Below are positions 1-6,143 of a stretch of DNA of 8,015 bases, one piece after another. Each line of letters starts with the position of its first letter. Position 1 is the stretch's first letter. The notes under the pieces were generated by a model. The model did not search any database, was not told the origin of the DNA, and saw only the letters and a list, made by a program, of their open reading frames with translations. A program made the position numbers and the translations under genes. The DNA comes from Bacteroidia bacterium (lineage in GTDB: Bacteria; Bacteroidota; Bacteroidia; Chitinophagales; Saprospiraceae): NCBI GenBank assembly GCA_030431945.1, contig JAUIIF010000188.1, positions 1 through 8,015 of the forward strand. The letters are read 5' to 3'.

Positions 1-707
1 TCGCCTTCAATGGCGATGGCGAGTTCGGTCAGTTCGTCGGGGGGCGTTTCGTTCGTGATTTCCGGCAACTTGCCGGAGGTAGGCTGGCCGAAGATGGCAA
101 TGTCCCGCGGGTCGACACCGTCCAGGTTGATGCCCAAATCATTGGTCAGGAAATCACGGGTGAGCTTGTAGATGCCCGTTTCGCTGACGGTAAAGCGGAA
201 CCAGTTGCCCTCCCGGAGTACGGAGCGGGTGGCAAACTCCATCCGCGGGGCGGGGCGGGGGGCGGTGCGGACCAGGCGGATGTCGAGGGCCGTCAGGCGC
301 TGGGGGCCGGTGGGGGTTTGAATAATGGCGGGCGCCGCTACTTTACCCAGCCAGCCTTCCGGCTGGCGGCTGACGCTGACGCTGAAGGTGAATGCCTCCG
401 GAAAAGAAGCGGTGGTGCCCCGGGGTACTGTGACGGGCTCAAAGCTGGTGCTGATGACCTCGACCGTGTAGTTACTGCCGGGCTGAGCGGCGAAGGTCCG
501 CAAATAAACGGGCTGCACTTTACCTTCCCTTGCACCTGCGTCCGCGCCCGCTGCATCAGTCGTAAACGACCACAGCGTCTGGCTACTGCCCGCCCAGGTA
601 ATTGTCTCTGGTTGCTCCGTCCAGGTCAGCTTGTCCTGAAAACGGAGCTGTGCCAAGATAGGCAGTGCCAGCAATGAAAAACACAGGGTGTACAGGTACT
701 TGCGCAT
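1..707 (-). CDS. porU: Type IX secretion system sortase PorU, N-terminal part (truncated by window edge)
   Basis: Reading the minus strand from the ATG at 707-705 gives 235 codons that stay open to the window edge, so the C-terminus is missing. Residues 1-19 form a signal peptide (MRKYLYT..., hydrophobic core, ending LPILA|Q), so the protein is exported. Residues 40-155 are beta-rich and poorly conserved, with a Pro/Arg-rich patch near 149-155. Residues about 160-235 carry the recognisable PorU N-terminal signature: SVLREGNWFRFTVSETGIYKL, then GVDPRDIAIFGQ, then GKLPE and PPDELTELAIAIEG. In the family, PorU is a gingipain-like (C25) cysteine peptidase of over 1000 residues. It cleaves the T9SS C-terminal sorting domain at the cell surface and attaches cargo to anionic LPS. 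The catalytic domain lies outside the window, so activity cannot be judged. The gene is divergent from a PorP/SprF gene. porV often follows porU in this phylum but cannot be seen here. Confidence 0.9.
   Translation of the reverse strand, partial: MRKYLYTLCFSLLALPILAQLRFQDKLTWTEQPETITWAGSSQTLWSFTTDAAGADAGAREGKVQPVYLRTFAAQPGSNYTVEVISTSFEPVTVPRGTTASFPEAFTFSVSVSRQPEGWLGKVAAPAIIQTPTGPQRLTALDIRLVRTAPRPAPRMEFATRSVLREGNWFRFTVSETGIYKLTRDFLTNDLGINLDGVDPRDIAIFGQPTSGKLPEITNETPPDELTELAIAIEG
520..550 (-). repeat. Inverted repeat copy A, inside porU
   Basis: This 31-bp stretch of the porU coding strand (codons for about residues 53-63, AGADAGAREGK) matches the plus strand at 916-946 at 28 of 31 positions. 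The two copies are in opposite orientation, about 365 bp apart. Confidence 0.6.
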
Positions 708-837
708 AATTAAGGTATGAGGGCCGTGCATAGGATACGGGGCAGAGGGTAAAACGTTGTCCAAAAATGCGGAATTGTCCGGAATCGTCAGCCGTCGGTC
801 ACGGAAACGACTTCTCCGGCGACTTTAACGCGCCACG

Positions 838-870
838 TTTGGCGGGTTTGGCCGGGGAGCGGTAGCTTTA
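838..870 (+). promoter_or_regulatory. Candidate Bacteroidota-type promoter for the PorP/SprF gene
   Basis: TTTG at 838-841 and TAGCTTTA at 863-870 (7 of 8 to TAnnTTTG) are separated by 21 bp, which fits the Bacteroidota -33/-7 arrangement. It would give a leader of roughly 130 nt before the ATG at 1004. Assignment is by pattern only. Confidence 0.33.
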
Positions 871-915
871 GGCGTGGTACAGTCCTGGAAGGCAGCCTAC
901 CCTGACCAGCCAAGA

Positions 916-946
916 CGGGCGCGGCCGCAGGTGCAAGGAAAGGTGA
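916..946 (+). repeat. Inverted repeat copy B, in the intergenic spacer
   Basis: Matches the porU coding strand (520-550, minus) at 28 of 31 positions. Translated in the porU-equivalent frame it reads TGAAAGARKGD instead of AGADAGAREGK. The differences change amino acids and a TGA stop lies just upstream in that frame, so it looks like a decayed fragment rather than a functional coding copy. Confidence 0.6.
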
Positions 947-1003
947 CAGGAGCGGTTCAGGCCGTAAACCGGCAGGCACTGATCACCCGACAATCCCTAT
1001 ATC

Positions 1004-2014
1004 ATGCGTAAACTATTATTGAGTGTTCTTCTACTGGTGTTGCTGCTGCCTCTGGGGGCACAAGACCCCGTGTTTTCGCAGTTTTACGCTGCGCCCTTAC
1101 GGTTGAACCCCGCCTTTGCCGGCATTGGTACGGCCCCCCGGCTGGTGGCCAACTACCGGGCGCAACATACGTCTTACCCCAGTGCTTACACGACCATGGC
1201 TGCTTCTTACGACCAGCCGATCGAAGGTACCCCTTCCGCTTTCGGCCTCCGGTTGATGAGTGATCAGCAACTGGATGGTGCCTATAAAAATACGGAGTTC
1301 GCCGTGGTGTACAGTTACGACGTGATGATTGATCGGGAAACCCACGTCCGGCTGGGACTGGCAGCCGGCATCCTGAGTACGGCCCTGGATTTTAATTCCC
1401 TGACCTTCGGCGATGTACTCGACCCGATCGCCGGCAACACCGGCGCCGTCACGGCCGAACAACTGGTGGGGGCTTCCAAAACATCTGCTGACTTCGGCGC
1501 CGGGGTGTTGTTCTCCGCCAAAAAATATTTTGCCGGCGTAAGCTTTGATCACCTGAACCGGCCGGACGAGAGCCTCCTGGAAGTCAATAGCAACCTTTAC
1601 GCTGGCCGCCCCACCCGGCTCACCGTCACCGGCGGTGCACAACTCGACGTCAAGCGCTACAGTAACCGACGCCGGCCCGCCTACGTTACCCCCAATTTTC
1701 TCTACACCGCCCAGGCCGGCTTCCGGCAGCTTAATCTGGGTGCTTATCTCGGCTACGGGCCGGTAGCCGTCGGAGGGTGGTACCGGCACGCTTTCGAAAA
1801 TGCAGATGGCCTGATCGCCGCAGTCAGCTTCCGGCAGGACATTCTGCGCATCGGCTTCAGCTACGATGCCGTAGTCTCTGATCTCCGTAATGTGCCCGGT
1901 GGCCTGGGCTCTACCCTGGAGGCCAGTATCATGATTGATTTCGGAAGCAGCAAGGAACTTCAGCGGCGGCGTAAAGCAGATCGCTACAACGATTGTTACG
2001 GTATGTTCCGGTAA
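1004..2014 (+). CDS. PorP/SprF family type IX secretion system membrane protein
   Basis: A 336-residue protein, the usual length for PorP/SprF proteins. Residues 1-19 are a signal peptide (MRKLLLSVLLLVLLLPLGA|Q). Right after cleavage comes the family hallmark QDPVFSQFYAAPLRLNPAFAG (20-40). The rest alternates short amphipathic strands with aromatic ends, e.g. 98-106, 163-181, 233-262 and 268-289, as expected for an outer-membrane beta-barrel. The C-terminus has a lone Cys (C331, ...DCYGMFR) where many family members end with a short CPxF-like motif. Members of this family act in T9SS and gliding; PorP links the PorK/PorN ring to the outer membrane, and SprF paralogues partner individual SprB-like adhesins. 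Genomes usually carry many paralogues, so the exact role is not assignable, and no adhesin partner or PorE/OmpA gene is visible here. It is divergent from porU, which places two T9SS genes head to head. Confidence 0.9.
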   Translation: MRKLLLSVLLLVLLLPLGAQDPVFSQFYAAPLRLNPAFAGIGTAPRLVANYRAQHTSYPSAYTTMAASYDQPIEGTPSAFGLRLMSDQQLDGAYKNTEFAVVYSYDVMIDRETHVRLGLAAGILSTALDFNSLTFGDVLDPIAGNTGAVTAEQLVGASKTSADFGAGVLFSAKKYFAGVSFDHLNRPDESLLEVNSNLYAGRPTRLTVTGGAQLDVKRYSNRRRPAYVTPNFLYTAQAGFRQLNLGAYLGYGPVAVGGWYRHAFENADGLIAAVSFRQDILRIGFSYDAVVSDLRNVPGGLGSTLEASIMIDFGSSKELQRRRKADRYNDCYGMFR

Positions 2015-2346
2015 AGGGGCGTAATTTATATTTATTGTTTTGTTTATTCAAAATAAAAACAAATTAAAACAGCTAATAGTGCATCATTTTTTTGGTGTTA
2101 TGTTTGTGTATCTGGCTGGTTTTCAACAGTGGCGACGCAAATAAGTGCAATTGTTGATAACTTTTCACTTAGTTGTTTTTATAATTTGAGTAATAGTAAG
2201 GTACATTCGCAGCTACCGAACTCTTGGTTGTCAACAACTATTAGTTCATGGGATAAGGTAGCGGCCTGTTTTGAGAGCACTAACTGGAATTATTTTGATG
2301 AGTATACCTTTTATGCCGCTATGATTTTTTGTCTAACCAATATTTT
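2015..2346. other. AT-rich spacer between the PorP/SprF gene and the M23 peptidase gene
   Basis: This 332-bp spacer is far more AT-rich than the flanking genes, with poly-T and poly-A runs near 2030-2100. A promoter-like pair at 2270-2298 fits the downstream peptidase gene. A second -7-like match, TATGTTTG, lies at 2099-2106 without a clear -33 partner. There is no strong terminator after the PorP/SprF gene. One reading frame is open from 2057 to 2350 and is listed separately as doubtful. Confidence 0.6.
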
Positions 2347-2350
2347 ATGA
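2129..2350 (+). CDS. Doubtful small ORF with ATGA overlap to the M23 gene
   Basis: A GTG-started frame of 73 codons whose TGA (2348-2350) overlaps the ATG of the peptidase gene (2347-2349), an arrangement often seen in translationally coupled genes. The frame is open further upstream, to 2057. That is 98 codons without a stop in very AT-rich DNA, which is longer than expected by chance. Against it: no recognisable family, an odd composition rich in Trp, Phe, Tyr, Cys and Asn, no ATG start, and a better promoter for the downstream gene lying inside it (2270-2298). A short hydrophobic stretch near the C-terminus (FYAAMIFCLTNIL) could be membrane-seeking. I recognise no function and treat it as a low-confidence candidate. 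Confidence 0.18.
   Translation: MATQISAIVDNFSLSCFYNLSNSKVHSQLPNSWLSTTISSWDKVAACFESTNWNYFDEYTFYAAMIFCLTNIL
2270..2298 (+). promoter_or_regulatory. Candidate promoter of the M23 peptidase gene
   Basis: TTTG (2270-2273, within TTTTG) is followed after 17 bp by TATTTTGA (2291-2298), 7 of 8 matches to TAnnTTTG. Initiation would fall a few bases downstream, giving a leader of about 40 nt before the ATG at 2347. Confidence 0.42.
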
Positions 2351-3327
2351 GACGCGAAAAATTCGTCTTTAATCAGCAAACGCTTCAGTACGACCGGGTC
2401 GTGGAACCCCTGCGGTACACGATCCTTCGGATTGGCGTTTTTTGCTGCGCTGCTGTTCTGACTGCCGTTGTGATGATGGTTGTTGTTCACCGCTACTTCC
2501 CCAGCCCCAGCGAGCGCCTGCTGATGCAGGAGAACGACATTCTTCGTTCTCAGATCAATCATACCAACGAAGAGCTGTCTGAACTGGCCAGTGTCCTGGA
2601 AAGCATTCAGGAACGCGATGCCGGTGTGTATCGGACGGTGTTTGGCTCTGAACCCATTGATAAGGATGTCTGGCAGGGTGGCCGTGGTGGTCATGATGCT
2701 TACGATGACCTGCGGGAGCTTCCCCGCTCCGGGGAGCACATTGCTCAGTTGCGGTCTCGGGTAGACGAGTTTAAGTACCGTCTGGACCTGCAAAGCCGCT
2801 CCCTCGATGACATTACCGGCATGGCCATGAATAAGGAAGACATGCTGGCTTCCATTCCAAGTATCAAGCCTATCCGTAGTGACCGCTTTAACCGGAAGAT
2901 CGAAAACCTGTCCGGTTTCGGCTACCGGGTTCACCCGGTCTATAAGGTGAAGAAAATGCATTATGGTATTGACTTCAACTGCCGGAAAGGGACCCCAATC
3001 CAGGCTTCCGGAAAGGGGAAGGTGGTATGGGCTGGCCTGAAAGGCGGTTATGGCAAGTGTGTGGTCATTGACCACGGTTACGGCTTCGAAAGCCTTTACG
3101 GCCACATGAGCGAAATCACCGTGAAGAACGGCCAGACGATTGAGCGTGGTGCCGTAATTGGTAAGGTGGGCTCTACCGGAACCAGTACCGGAGACCACCT
3201 GCACTACGAAATTCGTAAAAACGGTGAGCACGTTAACCCCATTCAGTACTGCTACGATGGCCTCAGCCCGGAGGAGTACAGCGAATTGGTAAATGCTTCT
3301 CAGGTATCCAACCAGTCCTGGGATTAA
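2347..3327 (+). CDS. Membrane-anchored M23 (LytM-type) metallopeptidase
   Basis: A 326-residue protein. The ATG at 2347 is preferred over an in-frame TTG at 2329 because M(R/K)REKFVFNQQTLQYD matches the usual N-terminus of this Bacteroidota peptidase group (short basic start, then YYxPxTLxYE-like). Residues 24-47 are a single transmembrane segment. Residues 52-90 and about 133-160 look like coiled coil. The catalytic domain spans about 188-300. It has the zinc ligands of the HxxxD motif (H205 and D209 in MHYGIDF) and the HxH motif (H284 and H286 in GDHLHYEIR), with H243 and H253 in the usual region between them. All key residues are present, so it should be active rather than a degenerate EnvC/NlpD-like regulator. 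The family cleaves peptidoglycan cross-bridges or stem peptides in the periplasm, with roles in wall remodelling and division. It is monocistronic in appearance and is followed by a strong terminator. The exact substrate is unknown. Confidence 0.9.
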   Translation: MRREKFVFNQQTLQYDRVVEPLRYTILRIGVFCCAAVLTAVVMMVVVHRYFPSPSERLLMQENDILRSQINHTNEELSELASVLESIQERDAGVYRTVFGSEPIDKDVWQGGRGGHDAYDDLRELPRSGEHIAQLRSRVDEFKYRLDLQSRSLDDITGMAMNKEDMLASIPSIKPIRSDRFNRKIENLSGFGYRVHPVYKVKKMHYGIDFNCRKGTPIQASGKGKVVWAGLKGGYGKCVVIDHGYGFESLYGHMSEITVKNGQTIERGAVIGKVGSTGTSTGDHLHYEIRKNGEHVNPIQYCYDGLSPEEYSELVNASQVSNQSWD

Positions 3328-3352
3328 TACTCTCTGATAAGGGATACTGCTG

Positions 3353-3388
3353 AAAAAGCGGGCTTGCAGTTGGCGGGCCCGCTTTTTT
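3353..3388 (+). terminator. Rho-independent terminator after the M23 gene, probably bidirectional
   Basis: A perfect 11-bp stem (AAAAAGCGGGC at 3353-3363 with GCCCGCTTTTT from 3377) ends in a run of six T, 25 bp after the peptidase stop codon. The A-run on the left arm is a T-run on the minus strand, so it could also stop transcripts of the convergent ypdA gene. Confidence 0.85.
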
Positions 3389-3410
3389 ACTGCAGTTATA
3401 CCCGGCTCGG

Positions 3411-3430
3411 TCACCGCCCCGGTGATTTTT
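3411..3430 (+). terminator. Second, small terminator-like hairpin
   Basis: TCACCG (3411-3416), a CCC loop and CGGTGA (3420-3425), followed by TTTTT. It lies about 22 bp beyond the main terminator on the plus strand and may be a backup stop before transcription enters the antisense of ypdA. Confidence 0.45.
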
Positions 3431-3499
3431 AAAGGATGCTTCTCCGCCCCACTGCGATTCAGGTACAGACGCCGGCCCGACGACTCCTGCTACCAGGTA

Positions 3500-4462
3500 T
3501 TACTTCTTTACGAGGTTACCTACGATCACCGCTCCGTGGTCTCTGGTGTTTTCGATGAAGAGCTTGCTGGTTTGCTTTCCGGCACAGGCCACACCGGCCA
3601 TGTAGACGTTTGGCAGGCTGGTTTCGAGGGTGTTTTCGTCAAAGACCGGCTTGCAGGCATCATCGTCATTGACGGGCAGGCCCAGGGCGGCGAAAAGCGA
3701 GTAATTGGGTTGGTAGCCAGTCATGGCAAGGACAAAGTCGTTAGGGAGGGTGACCGGCCCCGTGGGGGTCAGTAAGTCCACTTCGTCCGGCCGGATTTCG
3801 GTTACCGTAGTATTGAAGTAAGCCGGAATGCTGCCTTCTTTGATGCGATTTTCAATGTCGGGTTTGATCCAGTATTTCACCCGATCATAAATGCTGTCAC
3901 CCCGGATCGCCATGGTTACCGCAGCGCCCTTACGCCAGCATTCCAGGGCCGCATCGCAGGCACTGTTGGCCGCGCCGATAACGAGTACTTTCTGGCCGAT
4001 GTAGGCGTGGGGGTCGTCGTAGTAGTGTTTGACTTTAGGCAGATCTTCGCCCGGGATCTGGAGTAGGTTGGGCGTATCGTAAAATCCGGTAGCCACGCAT
4101 ACCGCCCGGGTATGATATTCCCCTTTGCTACTGGTAATGGTATAAGTGCCGTCTCCGACCGGCGTCATGCTTTTTACTTCCTCGTACAGGTTGATCCTGA
4201 GTTGTTGCGACTGGATGAGCCGCCGGTAGTATTCCAGGGCCTCACTTCGGGTGGGCTTGTCCCCGTGACTGATGAAGGGAATATCGTGAATTTCCAATTT
4301 CAGGGAAGTGCTGAAGAAGGTCATATTGACCGGGAAATTGAACAGGCTGTTGACGACCATCCCCTTTTCAAGGATTACATATTTCAGGCCAGCCTTTTGG
4401 GCGCTGATGGCAACGTTGATGCCGGATGGGCCTCCGCCGACAATGATGAGGTCGTAGGTCAT
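3500..4462 (-). CDS. ypdA: YpdA-family putative bacillithiol disulfide reductase
   Basis: A 320-residue flavoprotein of the thioredoxin-reductase-like fold, the normal length for YpdA (Bdr). Residues 4-14 (DLIIVGGGPSG) bind FAD. NMTFFSTSLKLEIHDIPF (46-63) is the YpdA hallmark. ATGFYDTPNLLQIPGEDLPKVKHY (124-147) closes the FAD domain. VLVIGAANSACDAALE (159-174) is the NADPH-binding site. NVYMAGV and TSKLFIENTRDHG (298-310) form the C-terminal FAD contact. There is no CxxC redox pair, as is normal for YpdA and unlike thioredoxin reductase. YpdA uses NADPH to reduce bacillithiol disulfide in the cytoplasm. One oddity: the position after GGGP is Ser13, where the Staphylococcus aureus protein has the reported active-site Cys14. 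The gene follows dinB after 82 bp on the same strand with no clear terminator between, so co-transcription is plausible. It is convergent with the M23 gene. Confidence 0.88.
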   Translation of the reverse strand: MTYDLIIVGGGPSGINVAISAQKAGLKYVILEKGMVVNSLFNFPVNMTFFSTSLKLEIHDIPFISHGDKPTRSEALEYYRRLIQSQQLRINLYEEVKSMTPVGDGTYTITSSKGEYHTRAVCVATGFYDTPNLLQIPGEDLPKVKHYYDDPHAYIGQKVLVIGAANSACDAALECWRKGAAVTMAIRGDSIYDRVKYWIKPDIENRIKEGSIPAYFNTTVTEIRPDEVDLLTPTGPVTLPNDFVLAMTGYQPNYSLFAALGLPVNDDDACKPVFDENTLETSLPNVYMAGVACAGKQTSKLFIENTRDHGAVIVGNLVKK

Positions 4463-4544
4463 TTTCAGATAGCTTTTACGGGGTTAAGACGCCTGGGCCG
4501 GCGCTTTGTTTTCTGTACGGGGCAGTTAAGGAAGAGGGGAGGGG

Positions 4545-5654
4545 CTATTCTTCTTCAAACGGAAGCAGAAGTTGTACGCCCCCCATCCCTTCTCGCTCAA
4601 GATTTGATACACTGAGCCCCAGCAGGCGGACGACGGGCACCTCCTCAATATTCTCGTCCAGTAATTGGTGGGCTACCTCCCGCAAATCGGCCAGGGAACG
4701 AACCTCCCCGGAGAAGCTCCGGGAACGGGTGTGGGTGACAAAGTCCGGCGTTTTCATTTTCAGGGTGACAGTCCGCCCAAAGTTGTTCTTTTCCTTCAGG
4801 TAGGAGAATACTTTAGTGGCCAGGAAATCCAGCTTTTCCCGCATTTCGTGGCGGGTACTGACGTCTTCAAAATAGGTGCGCTCCGCACCGACGCTTTTGC
4901 GGATGCGGTTTGGGTTGACGGGCCGGTCATCCAGGGCATTGACGATCCGGTAAAGGTGCCGCCCCATCTTGCCGAACCGTTGGGCCATCTCCAGCTCGGA
5001 GAGTAAAACGAGGTCGGCGCCGGTCCGGAAGCCCATTTTCTCCAACCGGGCAGCGGTTTTTTTACCAACGCCGTGAAAATCCTTTACGGGCAGTGCGGCG
5101 AGGAAGGCAGGGGCTTCGGCCTGGGTGATTACCTTCATGCCGTTGGGCTTGTTGATGTCCGAGGCTACTTTGGCCAGGAACTTATTGAAGCTCACCCCGG
5201 CGGAGGCGGTCAGTTGGGTGGTGTCGTAAATTTCCTGGCGGATGGCCTGGGCGATCAGGGTGGCGCTCGCAGGCCCGCGCTTGGGCTCGGTGACGTCCAG
5301 AAACGCTTCGTCGAGGCTAAGGGGTTCTACGAGGTCAGTATAGCTGAGGAAAATATCCCGAATCTGGTAAGACACTTCCTGATAACGGGCGAAGTTGTGG
5401 CGGACAAAAATCAGGTGTGGGCAAAGGCGCTTTGCGGTGACGCTCGGCATCGCCGAGCGCACGCCAAAGACGCGGGCTTCGTAACTGGCCGCAGCAACTA
5501 CGCCACGCATTTTTGAGCCCCCCACCGCAATGGGTTTGCCCCGCAGCTCGGGGTTGTCCCGCTGCTCCACGCTGGCAAAGAAGGCATCCATGTCTATATG
5601 GATGATCTTGCGTTCCTTAGTGTGGGGCGGATTGGCCTTGCGCTTCCATTTCAT
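4545..5654 (-). CDS. dinB: DNA polymerase IV (Y-family, DinB)
   Basis: A 369-residue error-prone polymerase, close in length to E. coli Pol IV (351) with a short N-terminal extension. The palm carries the metal ligands D21 and D23 in IIHIDMDAFFASVEQ, and D115/E116 in PLSLDEAFLDVT. F26 aligns with the Phe13 steric gate that rejects ribonucleotides. YEARVFGVRSAMP (58-70) is the nucleotide-binding finger motif. LTASAGVSFNKFLAKVASDINKPNG (148-172) and FHGVGKKTAARLEKMG (193-208, helix-hairpin-helix) follow, then RIRKSVGAERTYFED (250-264) leads into the little-finger domain. The C-terminal QLLLPF (361-366) is a beta-clamp binding motif. All key residues are intact. Pol IV copies past minor-groove guanine lesions. 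The start at 5654 lies inside the upstream gene, overlapping its 3' end by 38 bp, and no other start codon precedes the catalytic motif. The two genes are therefore probably expressed together. I see no LexA box. Confidence 0.95.
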   Translation of the reverse strand: MKWKRKANPPHTKERKIIHIDMDAFFASVEQRDNPELRGKPIAVGGSKMRGVVAAASYEARVFGVRSAMPSVTAKRLCPHLIFVRHNFARYQEVSYQIRDIFLSYTDLVEPLSLDEAFLDVTEPKRGPASATLIAQAIRQEIYDTTQLTASAGVSFNKFLAKVASDINKPNGMKVITQAEAPAFLAALPVKDFHGVGKKTAARLEKMGFRTGADLVLLSELEMAQRFGKMGRHLYRIVNALDDRPVNPNRIRKSVGAERTYFEDVSTRHEMREKLDFLATKVFSYLKEKNNFGRTVTLKMKTPDFVTHTRSRSFSGEVRSLADLREVAHQLLDENIEEVPVVRLLGLSVSNLEREGMGGVQLLLPFEEE

Positions 5655-6051
5655 TCATCAGTTCCTCGGTCTCGGCCGTGAGGTCGTCTAACTTACGTTT
5701 GGCGTCAGCGGAGAGTTCACCGGCGTCTTTATTCAAGGACTGTTCCAGTTCTTTACGGCGTTCATTCAGTTCGTCAATCCGGTCCAGCAGGCCCGCGTCC
5801 TTGAGTTCGCTGGCTTTATCCCGAAGATTGCTGTACAGGCCGTCCAGCTTTTCCAGGGCACCATCGTACTTTCCTTCCTTCAGCTTTTGCCGTTCGGACT
5901 TAAGCAGGTTCCAGGCATCTTTACCGAGGTCGCCGACTTTGCCGACAATCTCACGGCTCTGAGCTTTTTCTTCCGGGTTGCCCAGGAAGTAGTTGTATCC
6001 CAGTATGGCCGCTACCAGGATGATGCCGATTTTAAGCAGGGTCTTAATCAT
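5617..6051 (-). CDS. Small membrane-anchored coiled-coil protein, function unknown
   Basis: A 144-residue protein I cannot assign to a characterised family. Residues 3-23 (KTLLKIGIILVAAILGYNYFL) form one N-terminal transmembrane segment or uncleaved signal anchor, followed by GNPEEKAQSREIVGKVGDLGKDAWNLLKSE. From about 48 to 136 the protein is almost entirely charged helix, rich in Lys, Glu, Asp and Leu with heptad-like spacing, and should form a long coiled coil, most likely in the periplasm. The C-terminus (EAQGQSAPH) is soluble. No enzyme motif or Cys is present. Similar short anchored helical proteins are common in Bacteroidota genomes as hypotheticals. The 3' end overlaps dinB by 38 bp, so it is likely the first gene of a unit with dinB and ypdA. 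A promoter-like element lies just upstream. Its role with dinB is not evident. Confidence 0.8.
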   Translation of the reverse strand: MIKTLLKIGIILVAAILGYNYFLGNPEEKAQSREIVGKVGDLGKDAWNLLKSERQKLKEGKYDGALEKLDGLYSNLRDKASELKDAGLLDRIDELNERRKELEQSLNKDAGELSADAKRKLDDLTAETEELMNEMEAQGQSAPH

Positions 6052-6066
6052 TGTTTACTATTTCCT

Positions 6067-6075
6067 GCTAAGATA
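6067..6075 (-). promoter_or_regulatory. Candidate -7 element for the coiled-coil/dinB/ypdA unit
   Basis: The minus strand reads TATCTTAGC, 7 of 8 to TAnnTTTG, ending 15 bp before the ATG at 6051. No convincing -33 TTTG is visible at the proper distance, so this is weak. Initiation here would leave a very short leader. Confidence 0.3.
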
Positions 6076-6100
6076 TGGGTTTTGCGTTTCCTCAGGCCGG

Positions 6101-6133
6101 CGCGCGAGTTTAGGCTTGTGCACAGCCCGCGCG
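6101..6133 (-). other. GC-rich nested hairpin between the DUF2279 gene and the coiled-coil gene
   Basis: CGCGCG (6101-6106) can pair with CGCGCG (6128-6133), and inside it GGCT (6113-6116) pairs with AGCC (6124-6127), leaving a one-sided bulge of six bases. It sits 11 bp after the DUF2279 stop codon, where a terminator would be expected. No T-run follows on the minus strand, so it may be a weak terminator, a transcript-end stabiliser, or nothing. Confidence 0.35.
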
Positions 6134-6143
6134 TTCCTGTTAT

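Larger units (their letters stand above)
708..1003. other. Divergent porU / porP-like intergenic region
   Basis: This 296-bp spacer separates two divergently transcribed envelope genes and should contain both promoters. On the plus strand a promoter-like pair is visible at 838-870. The porU side has no clear promoter; the nearest candidate is a weak TACCTTAA just upstream of its ATG. The spacer also holds an inverted copy of part of porU (916-946). A minus-strand reading frame at 788-979 ends in the protein-like string TWRVKVAGEVVSVTDG, which may be chance or a gene relic. I see no RNA gene here. Confidence 0.5.

Noticed and set aside
1097..1789. Long frame antisense to the PorP/SprF gene
   Set aside because: It lies wholly inside a confident gene on the other strand and has no family motif, as expected of a GC-rich shadow frame.
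2043..2057. TTTATT-CAA-AATAAA hairpin after the PorP/SprF gene as a terminator
   Set aside because: The stem is only six A-T pairs with no T-run, too weak to call in AT-rich DNA.
2329..2346. TTG start at 2329 for the M23 peptidase
   Set aside because: The ATG at 2347 begins exactly at the position where homologous proteins usually start, and the added residues (MSNQYF) have no support.
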